From Pseudomonas sp. MTM4 (GTDB lineage: Bacteria > Pseudomonadota > Gammaproteobacteria > Pseudomonadales > Pseudomonadaceae), in the NCBI RefSeq assembly GCF_019355055.1, contig NZ_CP048411.1, positions 1,736,001-1,800,000 of the forward strand: a DNA stretch of 64,000 nt, written 5' to 3'. The notes under the pieces are model-generated. The model was given only the letters and a program-made list of their open reading frames with translations, ran no database searches and was not told where the DNA came from. Shown here piece by piece: positions 1 through 8,218 of the stretch (position 1 is its first letter; every line of letters starts with the position of its first letter). Made by a program: the position numbers and the translations under genes.

Positions 1-44
1 CAGCTACGCGCGTCCCATAACAACAACTGCCGATAGAGCCTGCC

Positions 45-1460
45 ATGACACCCGACAAGAAGGTCAAGATCCTCGCCACCCTCGGCCCGGCCACACGCAG
101 CATCGATGATGTGCGCGCGCTGGTGGAAGCTGGGGTCAACCTGTTCCGCCTCAACTTCAGCCACGGCGAGCATGCCGACCATGCCGAGCGTTTCGGCTGG
201 ATTCGCGAGGTCGAGCGCCAGCTGAACCAGCCGATCGGCATCCTCATGGATCTGCAGGGGCCGAAGCTGCGCGTCGGGCGTTTCGCCGAAGGCAAGGTGC
301 AACTGGTGCGCGGGCAGACCCTGCGCCTGGACCTCGACCCGACGCCTGGCGATGCCAGCCGGGTCAACCTGCCGCACCCGGAAATTATCGACGCCCTGCA
401 GCCGGGCATGAGCCTGCTGGTGGATGACGGGCGTCTCAGCCTGACGGTGATCGCCAAGCATGCAGACGCCATCGAGACGCGCGTGGTGGCCGGCGGCGAG
501 CTGTCCGACCGCAAGGGCGTCAACGTGCCCGAGGCGGTGCTGGAACTGAGCCCGCTGACCGAGAAGGACCGCCGCGACCTGAGCTTCGGTCTTGAACTGG
601 GCGTCGACTGGGTGGCGTTGTCCTTCGTCCAACGTCCGCAGGACATTCACGAAGCACGCGAACTGATCGGCGACCGCGCATTCCTAATGGCCAAGATCGA
701 GAAACCGTCCGCGGTGCAGCACCTGCGCGAAATAGCCCGCCTATGCGACGCGATCATGGTCGCGCGTGGCGATCTGGGCGTGGAAGTACCGGCCGAAAGC
801 GTGCCGCGCATCCAGAAGAACATCGTCCGCACCTGCCGCCAGCTCGGCCGGCCGGTGGTGGTGGCGACGCAGATGCTCGAATCCATGCGCTTCTCCCCGG
901 CTCCGACCCGCGCCGAAGTCACCGACGTGGCCAACGCCGTGGCAGAAGGTGCCGACGCGGTGATGCTCTCGGCGGAAACCGCGTCGGGCGACTATCCGCT
1001 GGAGGCTGTGAGCATGATGAGCAAGATCATCCGCCAGGTCGAAAGCGGCCCGGACTTCCAGGCTCAGCGTGATGTAAACCGCCCGAGCGCCGAAGCGACG
1101 TTACCCGATGCCATCAGCTGTGCGATCCGCCGGATCAGTGGCATCTTGCCGATCGCGGTGCTGGTCAACTACACCGAGTCCGGGCGCTCCAGCCTGCGCG
1201 CCTCACGCGAGCGGCCCAGCACGCCGATCCTCAGCCTGACGCCGAACGTCACCACCGCGCGCAAGCTGACAGTGGCCTGGGGCGTCTACTCGGTGATCGA
1301 TGCGCCGATGCAGGACATGGAGCACGTCTGCCTCAACGCACTCGAACTGGCCCGCGCCCAAGGCATGGCCGGCACCGGTGATACGGTGCTGATCACCGCC
1401 GGGGTGCCGCTCGGCCAGCCGGGGACGACCAACTCGCTAAGGATCGAAACGCTCAACTGA
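45..1460 (+). CDS. pyk: Pyruvate kinase
   Basis: Cytoplasmic glycolytic enzyme converting phosphoenolpyruvate and ADP to pyruvate and ATP. The 471-residue product is full length for the family. It opens with the nucleotide-site NFSHG motif near residues 37-41, has the active-site lysine segment MAKIEKPSAV near 216-225, ARGDLGVEVP near 240-250, and the ATQMLESM and PTRAEVTDVANAV blocks near 275-297. The C-terminal allosteric domain is present. It is preceded by only 44 bp in the window, so its own promoter is mostly off the edge. Pseudomonads usually have two pyruvate kinases and I cannot tell which paralogue this is. Confidence 0.96.
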   Translation: MTPDKKVKILATLGPATRSIDDVRALVEAGVNLFRLNFSHGEHADHAERFGWIREVERQLNQPIGILMDLQGPKLRVGRFAEGKVQLVRGQTLRLDLDPTPGDASRVNLPHPEIIDALQPGMSLLVDDGRLSLTVIAKHADAIETRVVAGGELSDRKGVNVPEAVLELSPLTEKDRRDLSFGLELGVDWVALSFVQRPQDIHEARELIGDRAFLMAKIEKPSAVQHLREIARLCDAIMVARGDLGVEVPAESVPRIQKNIVRTCRQLGRPVVVATQMLESMRFSPAPTRAEVTDVANAVAEGADAVMLSAETASGDYPLEAVSMMSKIIRQVESGPDFQAQRDVNRPSAEATLPDAISCAIRRISGILPIAVLVNYTESGRSSLRASRERPSTPILSLTPNVTTARKLTVAWGVYSVIDAPMQDMEHVCLNALELARAQGMAGTGDTVLITAGVPLGQPGTTNSLRIETLN

Positions 1461-1472
1461 GGCCGGTTAGAT

Positions 1473-1575
1473 GTAGGGTGCGCTCCGCGCACCAAGCGAG
1501 TCGAGGCCAGCGACGAATTGTGTCTGCAGACGCGGCCCTTTTGAGCCCTTATACGATGCGCGGAGCGCACCCTAC
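1473..1575. repeat. Inverted pair of 21-bp repeats (REP-like)
   Basis: The 21-bp unit at 1473-1493 (core GGTGCGCTCCGCGCACC) recurs inverted at 1555-1575 with one mismatch, and each arm is itself palindromic. The roughly 60 bp between the arms has no gene. This resembles intergenic repetitive palindromes of pseudomonads and lies directly after pyk. Whether it is multicopy in the genome cannot be seen here. Confidence 0.7.
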
Positions 1576-1600
1576 GGGCCTTGTGATTGTGTTCATCCAT

Positions 1601-1632
1601 AACGGCGAGCTTCGGCTCGTCGTTCTTCGTTT
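1601..1632 (+). terminator. Probable terminator after pyk
   Basis: A 10-bp stem (AACGGCGAGC with GCTCGTCGTT, including one G-T pair) closes on a TTCG tetraloop and is followed by a short T-rich stretch. It lies 140 bp after the pyk stop and before the urea transporter. Confidence 0.55.
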
Positions 1633-1687
1633 ACCAGCGCGATTCCTTCCTGCAACGCAGCCCACTCACCTCCTGCCATAACAGTTA

Positions 1688-2572
1688 ATGCCCACTTTTA
1701 GCCCATCGCGTTGCACTCTTGCCGTTCTGAACGGTTTCAGTCAGATATTTCTGCAGGCACATCCCGGCTGCGGATTCCTGGTCCTGCTGGCTATCGCTTT
1801 TCATGCGCCCGCGTCGGTGGTCGGGGCAGCGATCGGCGCGCTGGTGGGTACCTTCAGCGCCGTCGCACTGGGTTATCGCCAGTCCGATATCGATGTCGGA
1901 CTCTACGGCTACAATGCGGCGCTGCTGGGCTTGCTGTTCGTGCTGTTGCTGGGGCTGTCGGTGCTCACGCTTGGGCTGATTGCGTTCGGGTCCGTAATCG
2001 CCAATCTGCTGCAGGTGCGCCTGATGGCTGCCATGCGCGAACGCAACTGGCTGCCCGGCTTCACCCTGCCCTTCGTACTGTTCGGCTGGCTTGCGCTGGG
2101 CCTGGCGGGGGCACTCGATCTGGTCACCCAGGCGCGGCTCGACGCGCCGCTGATACTGGATGGCCCGGGGCTGCTCTTCGCGGTCGCCTCGGGTATCGGA
2201 CAGGTGATCTTCCTCGGCCAACCGCTGGCCGGGTTGTTGTTGCTGGTGGCTGTATGGCTAGCTGATCGCAGAGCCGCGGCCTGGATGCTTTGCGGCTCGG
2301 TCGGTGGCCTTGCCCTGGCGCTGATGGCAGGCGGTTCGGAGCAGCAGGCCCTGGCAGGATTGGCCGGCTACAACCCGGCCCTCGCCGCGCTGGCGGTCAG
2401 CCAGGTCCATCGTTCGTGGGTGGCACCCTTGCTGGCGATCATCGCGGCAGTGCTGCTCAGGGCGGGATTCGACGGGCTGGGTCTGCCGCCACTGACCATG
2501 CCATTCATCATGGCTTGCTGGCTGGTCGCGCTGGGACAGCGCTGGCGATCCAGGCGAAGTGAACGTGTTTAG
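1688..2572 (+). CDS. Urea transporter (UT family)
   Basis: Inner-membrane urea channel of the UT family, which passes urea down its gradient to supply urease. The 294-residue protein is almost entirely hydrophobic with about ten predicted membrane segments. It contains the two inverted-repeat signature regions, GLYGYNAALLG near residues 74-84 and GLAGYNPALAAL near 223-234, expected to line the pore. Length fits short bacterial UT proteins. No urease genes lie in this window, so the partner enzyme must be elsewhere. It converges with the DUF2188 gene, with a 4-bp overlap at the 3' ends. The chosen start is the first ATG, with only a weak ribosome-binding site. Confidence 0.88.
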   Translation: MPTFSPSRCTLAVLNGFSQIFLQAHPGCGFLVLLAIAFHAPASVVGAAIGALVGTFSAVALGYRQSDIDVGLYGYNAALLGLLFVLLLGLSVLTLGLIAFGSVIANLLQVRLMAAMRERNWLPGFTLPFVLFGWLALGLAGALDLVTQARLDAPLILDGPGLLFAVASGIGQVIFLGQPLAGLLLLVAVWLADRRAAAWMLCGSVGGLALALMAGGSEQQALAGLAGYNPALAALAVSQVHRSWVAPLLAIIAAVLLRAGFDGLGLPPLTMPFIMACWLVALGQRWRSRRSERV

Positions 2573-2793
2573 CCCTTGGTCGCACGCGGATCCTGATCGC
2601 GCGGGTAGGTCCGCTCTTCTTCGATCTGCCCGTCGAGGGTGTGAATCTTCACCGACGCGGTACGCAGCTTCATGTAGTCCCGCGTCTCGTTGACGATGTC
2701 CTCCTTGGTCGACGCCTCCAGCAACGCCCGCTTGTCCCCTTCCTCGCGCAGCACCCAGCGATCGCCGTCGTGCGTGATGTGGTAGTTCTCCAT
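2569..2793 (-). CDS. DUF2188-type small protein
   Basis: A 74-residue soluble protein whose N-terminal half, HITHDGDRWVLREEGDKRAL, has the strand-turn-strand pattern of the DUF2188 family (small single-domain proteins of unknown role). The start at 2793 is preferred over a longer frame because GGAGG sits 5-6 bases upstream of that ATG and the family begins there. The C-terminus is charged (EEERTYPRDQDPR). It overlaps the end of the convergent urea transporter by 4 bp. Function unknown. Confidence 0.8.
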   Translation of the reverse strand: MENYHITHDGDRWVLREEGDKRALLEASTKEDIVNETRDYMKLRTASVKIHTLDGQIEEERTYPRDQDPRATKG

Positions 2794-3071
2794 AGTTGCC
2801 TCCATAAGCTTCTCGATAGTCGAAGCTTGGAACGCGGGCGCGCGTAGCGGTTCGATACCTTCGCGGCGAATAAGCAGGGTAATCATGACCACATGGGGTC
2901 ATTAAAACCGCATCTACCAGGGTCGTATTCACCAAGGGCCGTTGCGGCGCCCTTGATCCGGTCAATTCCAGCCTGGAACGAATATCGCAAGGGTCACTAC
3001 GACCCGTCCGGCTGCTACACATCGATTGTGCGCACAAGAGAGACGGGCCCTCCCAACTACTGGAGTTATCC

Positions 3072-4250
3072 ATGCTTTGTGCTGAACAACGTGCCCTGAT
3101 CAAAGCCACCGTCCCGTTGCTGGAGACCGGTGGAGAAGCCCTGGCCAATCACTTCTACAAGCTGATGCTGGCCGAGCACCCCGAAGTGCGCCCCCTGTTC
3201 AATCAGGCGCACCAAGCCAGCGGCGATCAACCACGAGCGTTGGCCAACGGCGTGCTTATGTATGCCAAGCATATCGATCGGTTGGATCACCTCGGCGGGC
3301 TGGTATCCCAGGTGGTGAACAAGCACGTGGCCCTGCAAGTACTGCCGGAGCACTACCCTATCGTTGGCTCCTGCCTGCTACGAGCGATTCGCGAAGTGCT
3401 GGGCGAAGAGATTGCGACCGACGAGGTCATCGATGCCTGGGCCGCCGCTTATGGACAGCTCGCCGATATCCTCATCGACACTGAAGAACAGATGTACAGC
3501 GTGACGGCCGAGGCGCCCGGCGGCTGGCGTGGCGCGCGCGCGTTCCGGATTGCTCGCAAGGTAGTCGAGAGCAGCGAGATCACCTCGTTCTATCTGGAGC
3601 CCGAAGACGGCGGCGCGGTCGTTGCACACCAGCCTGGCCAGTACATCGGCCTGCGCCTGCTGGTAGATGGCGAGGAGATACGCCGCAACTATTCGCTCTC
3701 CGCTGCGGGCAACGGTCGTGACTACCGCATCAGCGTCAAGCGCGAGCCTAACGGCGTCGCCTCCAACGCGCTGCACCGCATGGAGGAAGGCCAAAGCCTC
3801 GATTTGTTCGCGCCTGCTGGCGACTTCACCCTACAGCACAGCGACAAGCCCTTGGTGCTCATCAGTGGCGGTGTCGGGATCACGGCGACCCTGGCGATGC
3901 TCGAGGAAGCGGTCAAGACGGCTCGACCGATACATTTCATTCACTGCGCCCGCAATGCCGACGCTCATGCGTTCCGCCGGACCATCGACACGCTGGTCGA
4001 GCGGCACGGCCAGCTCAAGCGTTTCTATTGTTACGACGAGCATCAGGGCGACGACAGCCAACCAGACGCCGTCGGCCTGATGACCGAGGAGCGGCTGGAC
4101 GCCTGGCTGCCTGCCGATCGCGATCTGGACGCCTATTTCCTGGGTCCTAAACCCTTCATGTCGGCGATTCGTCGACAGCTGCGAGCGCTTGGCGTACCGG
4201 AACAGCAAGCCCGCTACGAGTTTTTCGGGCCGGCGTCAGCGCTGGAGTGA
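3072..4250 (+). CDS. hmp: Flavohaemoglobin (nitric oxide dioxygenase)
   Basis: Cytoplasmic NO dioxygenase that oxidises nitric oxide to nitrate using O2 and NADPH, protecting against nitrosative stress. The 392-residue protein has a globin domain (1-145) with proximal His85, B10 Tyr29 and E7 Gln53 all in place. An FAD-binding barrel follows (about 150-260, RNYSLS motif), then an NAD-binding domain (GGVGITATLAML near 263-274). In many Pseudomonas an FhpR/NorR-type activator sits divergently upstream; none is present here. I found no convincing regulator site in the 180 bp upstream. A small membrane protein gene follows 63 bp downstream and may be co-transcribed. Confidence 0.96.
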   Translation: MLCAEQRALIKATVPLLETGGEALANHFYKLMLAEHPEVRPLFNQAHQASGDQPRALANGVLMYAKHIDRLDHLGGLVSQVVNKHVALQVLPEHYPIVGSCLLRAIREVLGEEIATDEVIDAWAAAYGQLADILIDTEEQMYSVTAEAPGGWRGARAFRIARKVVESSEITSFYLEPEDGGAVVAHQPGQYIGLRLLVDGEEIRRNYSLSAAGNGRDYRISVKREPNGVASNALHRMEEGQSLDLFAPAGDFTLQHSDKPLVLISGGVGITATLAMLEEAVKTARPIHFIHCARNADAHAFRRTIDTLVERHGQLKRFYCYDEHQGDDSQPDAVGLMTEERLDAWLPADRDLDAYFLGPKPFMSAIRRQLRALGVPEQQARYEFFGPASALE

Positions 4251-4313
4251 TTCAACCCGGACGGGCCGCCTACACCGGCCCGTCATCCGTACCATCGTCA
4301 CGAGGTAATTACG

Positions 4314-4547
4314 ATGACCCTGCAACCGCTCGACCCGCACCGTCTGCTCAGCATCGCCAATCTCTCCATGGCGATCGGCCTGGTTCTGCTTCTGTTCGGC
4401 GTTGCAGGTGCCTACGTCTTCGATCGGCATCTGGCTCTAGGCGCGGTGGTCGGCTGCCATGCGCTGGTGATTCTGGGCCCCACCGCACTCAAGATCGGCT
4501 ATGTGATGCGGTTACTGGCACAGCGTCAGTTAACGCTGGCCGCTTAA
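4314..4547 (+). CDS. Small two-helix membrane protein
   Basis: A 77-residue protein with two hydrophobic segments (about 16-36 and 42-66, the second rich in Ala, Val and Leu) and short polar ends, consistent with a hairpin inner-membrane protein. The start ATG follows GAGGTAATTACG, a good ribosome-binding site. It lies 63 bp after hmp on the same strand, which suggests co-expression, but nothing shows a role in NO handling. I do not recognise a named family. Confidence 0.72.
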   Translation: MTLQPLDPHRLLSIANLSMAIGLVLLLFGVAGAYVFDRHLALGAVVGCHALVILGPTALKIGYVMRLLAQRQLTLAA

Positions 4548-4742
4548 TAACTTTATAAAACTTCGATATTGCCGTTTCGCTGTGCAACCATAACGCCATT
4601 AATAAAGAGCAGTTAGTAACCATTCGTCTGCCGCTTGTTCTTTTCTGGAAACTCCTGAGACGCAACCAAGCTCTGTATCCATGAAGGCTGGTGAAGTAGT
4701 ACAGCCCCGCAGAAAGTCTCTATCCATCGAGGAGAAAAAGAC

Positions 4743-4919
4743 ATGGCAAACAAAAATCCTGGCAACTTTGCCAACGACCGCGAAAAGGCGTCTGAAGCTG
4801 GTAAGAAGGGCGGCCATAACAGCGGCGGCAACTTCGCCAACGACCGTGAAAAGGCCTCTGAAGCAGGCCGCAAAGGTGGTCAGAACAGCCACGGCGGTGG
4901 ACGCAACAGCAACAGCTGA
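4743..4919 (+). CDS. KGG-repeat stress protein (58 aa)
   Basis: A very small, hydrophilic, glycine-, asparagine- and lysine-rich protein made of two near-identical units of about 22 residues, each with the core GNFANDREKASEAG followed by KKGG or RKGG. This is the conidiation-10/KGG repeat (YciG-like) pattern of general stress proteins thought to be disordered and desiccation- or stationary-phase-linked; the molecular role is unknown. GAGGAGAAAAAGAC upstream gives a strong ribosome-binding site. A good terminator follows 13 bp after the stop, so it is probably a single-gene transcript. Its length is below common gene-calling cut-offs. Confidence 0.88.
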   Translation: MANKNPGNFANDREKASEAGKKGGHNSGGNFANDREKASEAGRKGGQNSHGGGRNSNS

Positions 4920-4932
4920 TGCGCCTCGTTAC

Positions 4933-4970
4933 AAAAAGGGCAAAGGGTAAAACCTTTGCCCTTTTTGTTT
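4933..4970 (+). terminator. Terminator after KGG gene
   Basis: A 14-bp perfect stem (AAAAAGGGCAAAGG with CCTTTGCCCTTTTT), loop GTAAAA, then TTTTTGTTT. A typical Rho-independent terminator, with A-tract and T-tract also suiting the opposite strand. Confidence 0.9.
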
Positions 4971-5077
4971 ATCGGGTTAAATAATCGTTATTAGCATCAC
5001 GACAATAAACCGACGCGACAATTAACGCCCTATATGAACCATTAATTAATAACTAAAGAACTGAAAAGGCCCAGGAC

Positions 5078-5257
5078 ATGAGCCAAATAACCAACGAAAC
5101 GTCGCCGCTCAATCCGGGCGATGAAGCCGTTCCGGGCACACCGGGTACTGGTGAAAATATCTGCCCGACATGTAACGGCAGTGGACGCAACGAGTCCGGA
5201 GAATGTCAAAACTGTGGCGGCACGGGTAAGGTGATCGAAGGTATCGGCGGGGCCTGA
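5078..5257 (+). CDS. DnaJ-type zinc-finger mini-protein (59 aa)
   Basis: A 59-residue protein whose C-terminal half carries a pair of CxxCxGxG motifs, CPTCNGSG and CQNCGGTG, exactly the cysteine-rich zinc-binding unit of DnaJ. There is no J domain and no other recognisable domain. Two such motifs make one zinc site. AGGA lies just upstream of the ATG. The gene is 30 bp before pncB on the same strand, so the two are probably co-transcribed. Similar stand-alone units are often annotated as DnaJ-like, but a chaperone role is not established. It was identified by reading the frame directly and is short enough to be missed by automated calls. Confidence 0.8.
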   Translation: MSQITNETSPLNPGDEAVPGTPGTGENICPTCNGSGRNESGECQNCGGTGKVIEGIGGA

Positions 5258-5287
5258 TACCAGCCTTTCCAGCATCAGGAGCAGCCA

Positions 5288-6493
5288 ATGAGCGCCAGCA
5301 TTTTCTCCGACCGAATCATTCAGAGCTTGCTGGATACCGATTACTACAAACTGACGATGATGCAAGCGGTGCTGCATCACTACCCCAACGCCGAGGTCGA
5401 ATGGGCCTTCCGCAGCCGATCCAAGGAAGATCTGGCGCCCTACCTGAACGACATTCGTCAGCAGATCGAGGCGCTCGCTGAACTCAAAATCAGCCAGGAC
5501 GAACTCGCCTTTCTCGATCGCATCCCCTATATGCAGCCGGATTTCATCCGTTTCCTCGGCTTGTTCCGCTTCGACCTGCGCTACGTGCGCGCCGAACTCG
5601 AAGCAGGCGAACTGGTGATCTACCTACGCGGGCCATGGCTCCATGTGATTCTGTTCGAAGTGCCGCTGCTAGCCATCATCAGCGAGGTGCGCAATCGAGC
5701 CCGCTACCCGAACGTAACGCTCGAACAGGCCAGCGCGCGGCTCGACGAAAAACTCCAGTGGCTGCGCGACGAAGCCACTGATGAAGAGCTGGCGGGGTTC
5801 AATCTCGCCGACTTCGGCACCCGCCGACGCTTCTCCTTTGCCGTGCAGGCGCTGATCGTCGAACGCTTGAAGCACCGATTTCCCGGTAATTTCGTCGGCA
5901 CCAGCAATGTTCATCTCGCCCGGACGCTCGATCTAAAGCCCATGGGCACCATGGCGCATGAATGGATCATGGCGCACCAGCAGCTGGGGCCCAGACTCAT
6001 CGACAGCCAGAGCGCTGCCCTGGATTGCTGGGCTCGTGAATACCGCGGCGCGCTGGGCATCGCCATTACCGACTGCATCACCATGGACGCCTTCACCGCA
6101 GATTTCGATCTGTATCTGGCGAAACTCTTCGATGGCCTGCGCCACGATTCGGGCGACCCCATCGAATGGGCGGAAAAAGCCATCGCCCACTACCGCCGTC
6201 TCGGCATCGACCCGATGACGCGGCAACTGGTGTTCTCCGATGGTCTCGACTTCCCCAGAGCGCTTGGCATTTACCGCGCACTGGCCGGACGCAGCAACAC
6301 CAGCTTCGGTATCGGCACGCAGCTGACCTGCGACATATCGGGCGTGCAGCCAACCAACATGGTGATCAAGATGACCAGCTGCAACGGCCAACCGGTGGCC
6401 AAGATCTCCGACTCGCCAGGCAAAACCATGTGTCGCGACGAGGCCTTCGTCGCCTATCTCAAACATGTTTTCGGCGTGAACGAGGACCGTTGA
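5288..6493 (+). CDS. pncB: Nicotinate phosphoribosyltransferase
   Basis: Preiss-Handler pathway enzyme that joins nicotinate and PRPP to nicotinate mononucleotide with ATP, salvaging nicotinate for NAD synthesis. The 401-residue protein matches the bacterial family length. It shows the N-terminal [15 protein letters not shown] block (15-29) and the phosphate-binding [10 protein letters not shown] segment near residue 317. AGGAGCAGCC upstream supports the start. The gene nadE, often adjacent in pseudomonads, is absent here. NAD metabolism appears again at nadB (51.4 kb). It is followed by a GC-rich hairpin at 6504-6525. Confidence 0.95.
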   Translation: MSASIFSDRIIQSLLDTDYYKLTMMQAVLHHYPNAEVEWAFRSRSKEDLAPYLNDIRQQIEALAELKISQDELAFLDRIPYMQPDFIRFLGLFRFDLRYVRAELEAGELVIYLRGPWLHVILFEVPLLAIISEVRNRARYPNVTLEQASARLDEKLQWLRDEATDEELAGFNLADFGTRRRFSFAVQALIVERLKHRFPGNFVGTSNVHLARTLDLKPMGTMAHEWIMAHQQLGPRLIDSQSAALDCWAREYRGALGIAITDCITMDAFTADFDLYLAKLFDGLRHDSGDPIEWAEKAIAHYRRLGIDPMTRQLVFSDGLDFPRALGIYRALAGRSNTSFGIGTQLTCDISGVQPTNMVIKMTSCNGQPVAKISDSPGKTMCRDEAFVAYLKHVFGVNEDR

Positions 6494-6503
6494 ATTCCGT
6501 ACA

Positions 6504-6525
6504 GCGCCCGGCCAAGGCCGGGCGC
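6504..6525. terminator. GC-rich hairpin after pncB
   Basis: A perfect 10-bp inverted repeat (GCGCCCGGCC / GGCCGGGCGC) with a 2-base centre, 11 bp after the pncB stop. No T-tract follows, so it may be a weak terminator or a 3'-end stabilising stem. The 106 bp between it and the next gene hold no called gene. Confidence 0.5.
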
Positions 6526-6631
6526 GGAGATCTCACCATTGCACCGGGGGGCAGCTTGGCCGGTAGCGTTTCTATGAACGGCTTGATACTGCCGCTCAGA
6601 GCAAATTCCCGCCGTTGCTCCTCGGCCAGCT

Positions 6632-7558
6632 TCAACGACCGCTGATTTGCCCCTGCAAATTGGCAATTTGCGATTGCAGGGTGCTGATATTGCGGGTCAT
6701 CTGCGCCCGGAAGGCATCGAATTCGGCGGTATTGACGCCAGGCGTGGCAGCGGGCCGGTTGTCCAGCTCACTGCGCAGAATCAACATGTCCTGCTCCAGC
6801 CGACTGACCGCCTGGCTGCCGTCGCCTCGCTGTTTCAGCGCTGCGATGTCCTTGCTCAACCCGTCGATCCGGGCAGACAAATTACTCAGCCCATCGATCT
6901 GCGCCGACAGTTTGTTCAGCTCAGCCACCGAGCCCTGCAGACTCGCTACCGAAGACTTGAGCCCAGCCTGTTCACCGGCAACGCCTTTGACGGTCTCGGT
7001 GAGCGTTGCGGTAGCGGACTGATGATCCCGCACGTCGGTGGCGACGCGACCGATACGTATCCCCTGCTCATCCAGGCGCTGGTCCTGATTGCCCTGTTTG
7101 CCGGTCAGGCTCTGCTGTTGGGTCGTGATCGCACGTTGCTGCTCGGCCAGATCCAGCGCCTGTTTTTCCAATTGCTTGATGCGCAACTTCAAGGCTTCGC
7201 CTTCGGTCGTCACGTTGGACTCGGTGGCAACCATCTTTCCGGAAATATCCTGCAGCCGGCCGGCGGCGTCCTCGCTGATGCGCGCAAAGCTTTCCTGCGT
7301 GGCAACCAGTTGCACCTCCAGCCGGGAAATCTGCTGCATGCTCCACCAGCCCAGCGCCGCCAACAGGGCGAAAAGCGCCACGATCATGATCCACAACGGC
7401 GCGGTGCTGGCCGCACGGCGCTTATGCCGCACATCGTCGGTACGGCCACTGGCAGGCCGGATGACCGGATCGAGTTCAGGCGCAGGATAGGGGTCGCGGT
7501 CACGGCCGGCGGTGAGGCTGGGTACGTGGTCCAGTTCGTCGTGAGCATCGTTGCGCAT
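6632..7558 (-). CDS. Membrane-anchored coiled-coil protein
   Basis: A 308-residue protein of unknown function. Residues 1-50 are polar and basic with no signal peptide, residues 54-74 form one membrane helix (PLWIMIVALFALLAALGWW), and nearly all of residues 75-308 is heptad-patterned coiled coil rich in Gln, Leu, Ala and Ser. The topology is probably cytoplasmic N-terminus with a long periplasmic coiled coil. A partly repeated unit, LSAQIDGLSNLSARIDGLS, occurs near 219-237. It converges with pncB. I do not recognise a named family; a scaffold or envelope role is only a guess. Confidence 0.8.
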   Translation of the reverse strand: MRNDAHDELDHVPSLTAGRDRDPYPAPELDPVIRPASGRTDDVRHKRRAASTAPLWIMIVALFALLAALGWWSMQQISRLEVQLVATQESFARISEDAAGRLQDISGKMVATESNVTTEGEALKLRIKQLEKQALDLAEQQRAITTQQQSLTGKQGNQDQRLDEQGIRIGRVATDVRDHQSATATLTETVKGVAGEQAGLKSSVASLQGSVAELNKLSAQIDGLSNLSARIDGLSKDIAALKQRGDGSQAVSRLEQDMLILRSELDNRPAATPGVNTAEFDAFRAQMTRNISTLQSQIANLQGQISGR

Positions 7559-7932
7559 GGGATACCTTTGGTAGCGCGAAGCGAGAGACAGCGCGCAGTA
7601 TAACGATTCAGTGAAGCCACTTCAGCGGTGTGAATGAGGCAATCAGTGCACCTCGATCACGCGTTTGGCGCGGCCGCGGCTCAAGATCGTGCAGTCCAGG
7701 CGCAACAATGCGGTGCGATAACGGGACTGCTCCGTTGCTCTTGAAACAAGGCGAAACCGTCAAACCCAGACGCGACGGGACTGACAAGGAAATCCCACCG
7801 ATGTGGGCGCTGCTAAAGCTGGACTTGGTACGCCCATTGCTTCGTCAGTCTTGCCATTGGATAGCGCTTTCCGACATGGATGTCGGGCCCTGAAATTCGT
7901 GTTCTGCGGCAGCATCAGAAGGACGAATCGCC
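7559..7932. other. Gene-free 374-bp stretch
   Basis: No supportable gene on either strand. On the minus strand, 7643-7759 is an open frame without a start, ending SRGRAKRVIEVH and then a stop. It could be the decayed 3' end of a lost gene but is too short to assign. The ribosome-binding site for the next gene (AGAAGGA) lies at its right end. Confidence 0.4.
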
Positions 7933-8214
7933 ATGGAGTTCAATAAGGCTTTACTGGATTGCATGCGGAACCTGCGCCGCCGGCTGCGCGACGAGCAGCA
8001 GCTGGACATCCGCCTGAGCCAGCCCGATGCCATTCAGGCAATGTTGACGGCCTGCCTCCGCTCAACAGATGAGGCGACGCGCGATCTGGGCAGACAATTG
8101 GCCACCTTCACCGACACACATACGCCAGTTACAGCTAAACCGACCTCAATCGGCGATGGCAGCGGGCATGAGCCTTCGGTACGCATCTATCGCGGGCAAC
8201 GGGTTCTCGGCTGA
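7933..8214 (+). CDS. Hypothetical protein, 93 aa
   Basis: A small soluble protein with an Arg-rich helical N-terminus (MRNLRRRLRDEQQLDIRLSQPDA, residues 11-33), no signal or membrane segment, and a polar Thr/Pro/Gly-rich C-terminal third. AGAAGGA lies about 10 bases before the ATG. It converges with argP, with 4 bp between the stops. I do not recognise the family. Confidence 0.6.
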   Translation: MEFNKALLDCMRNLRRRLRDEQQLDIRLSQPDAIQAMLTACLRSTDEATRDLGRQLATFTDTHTPVTAKPTSIGDGSGHEPSVRIYRGQRVLG

Positions 8215-8218
8215 GCGC

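Noticed and set aside
2953-2965. Possible ANR/FNR box upstream of hmp
   Set aside because: TTGATCCGGTCAA has TTGA-N5-TCAA, one base short of the TTGAT-N4-ATCAA spacing, so it is not a valid site.
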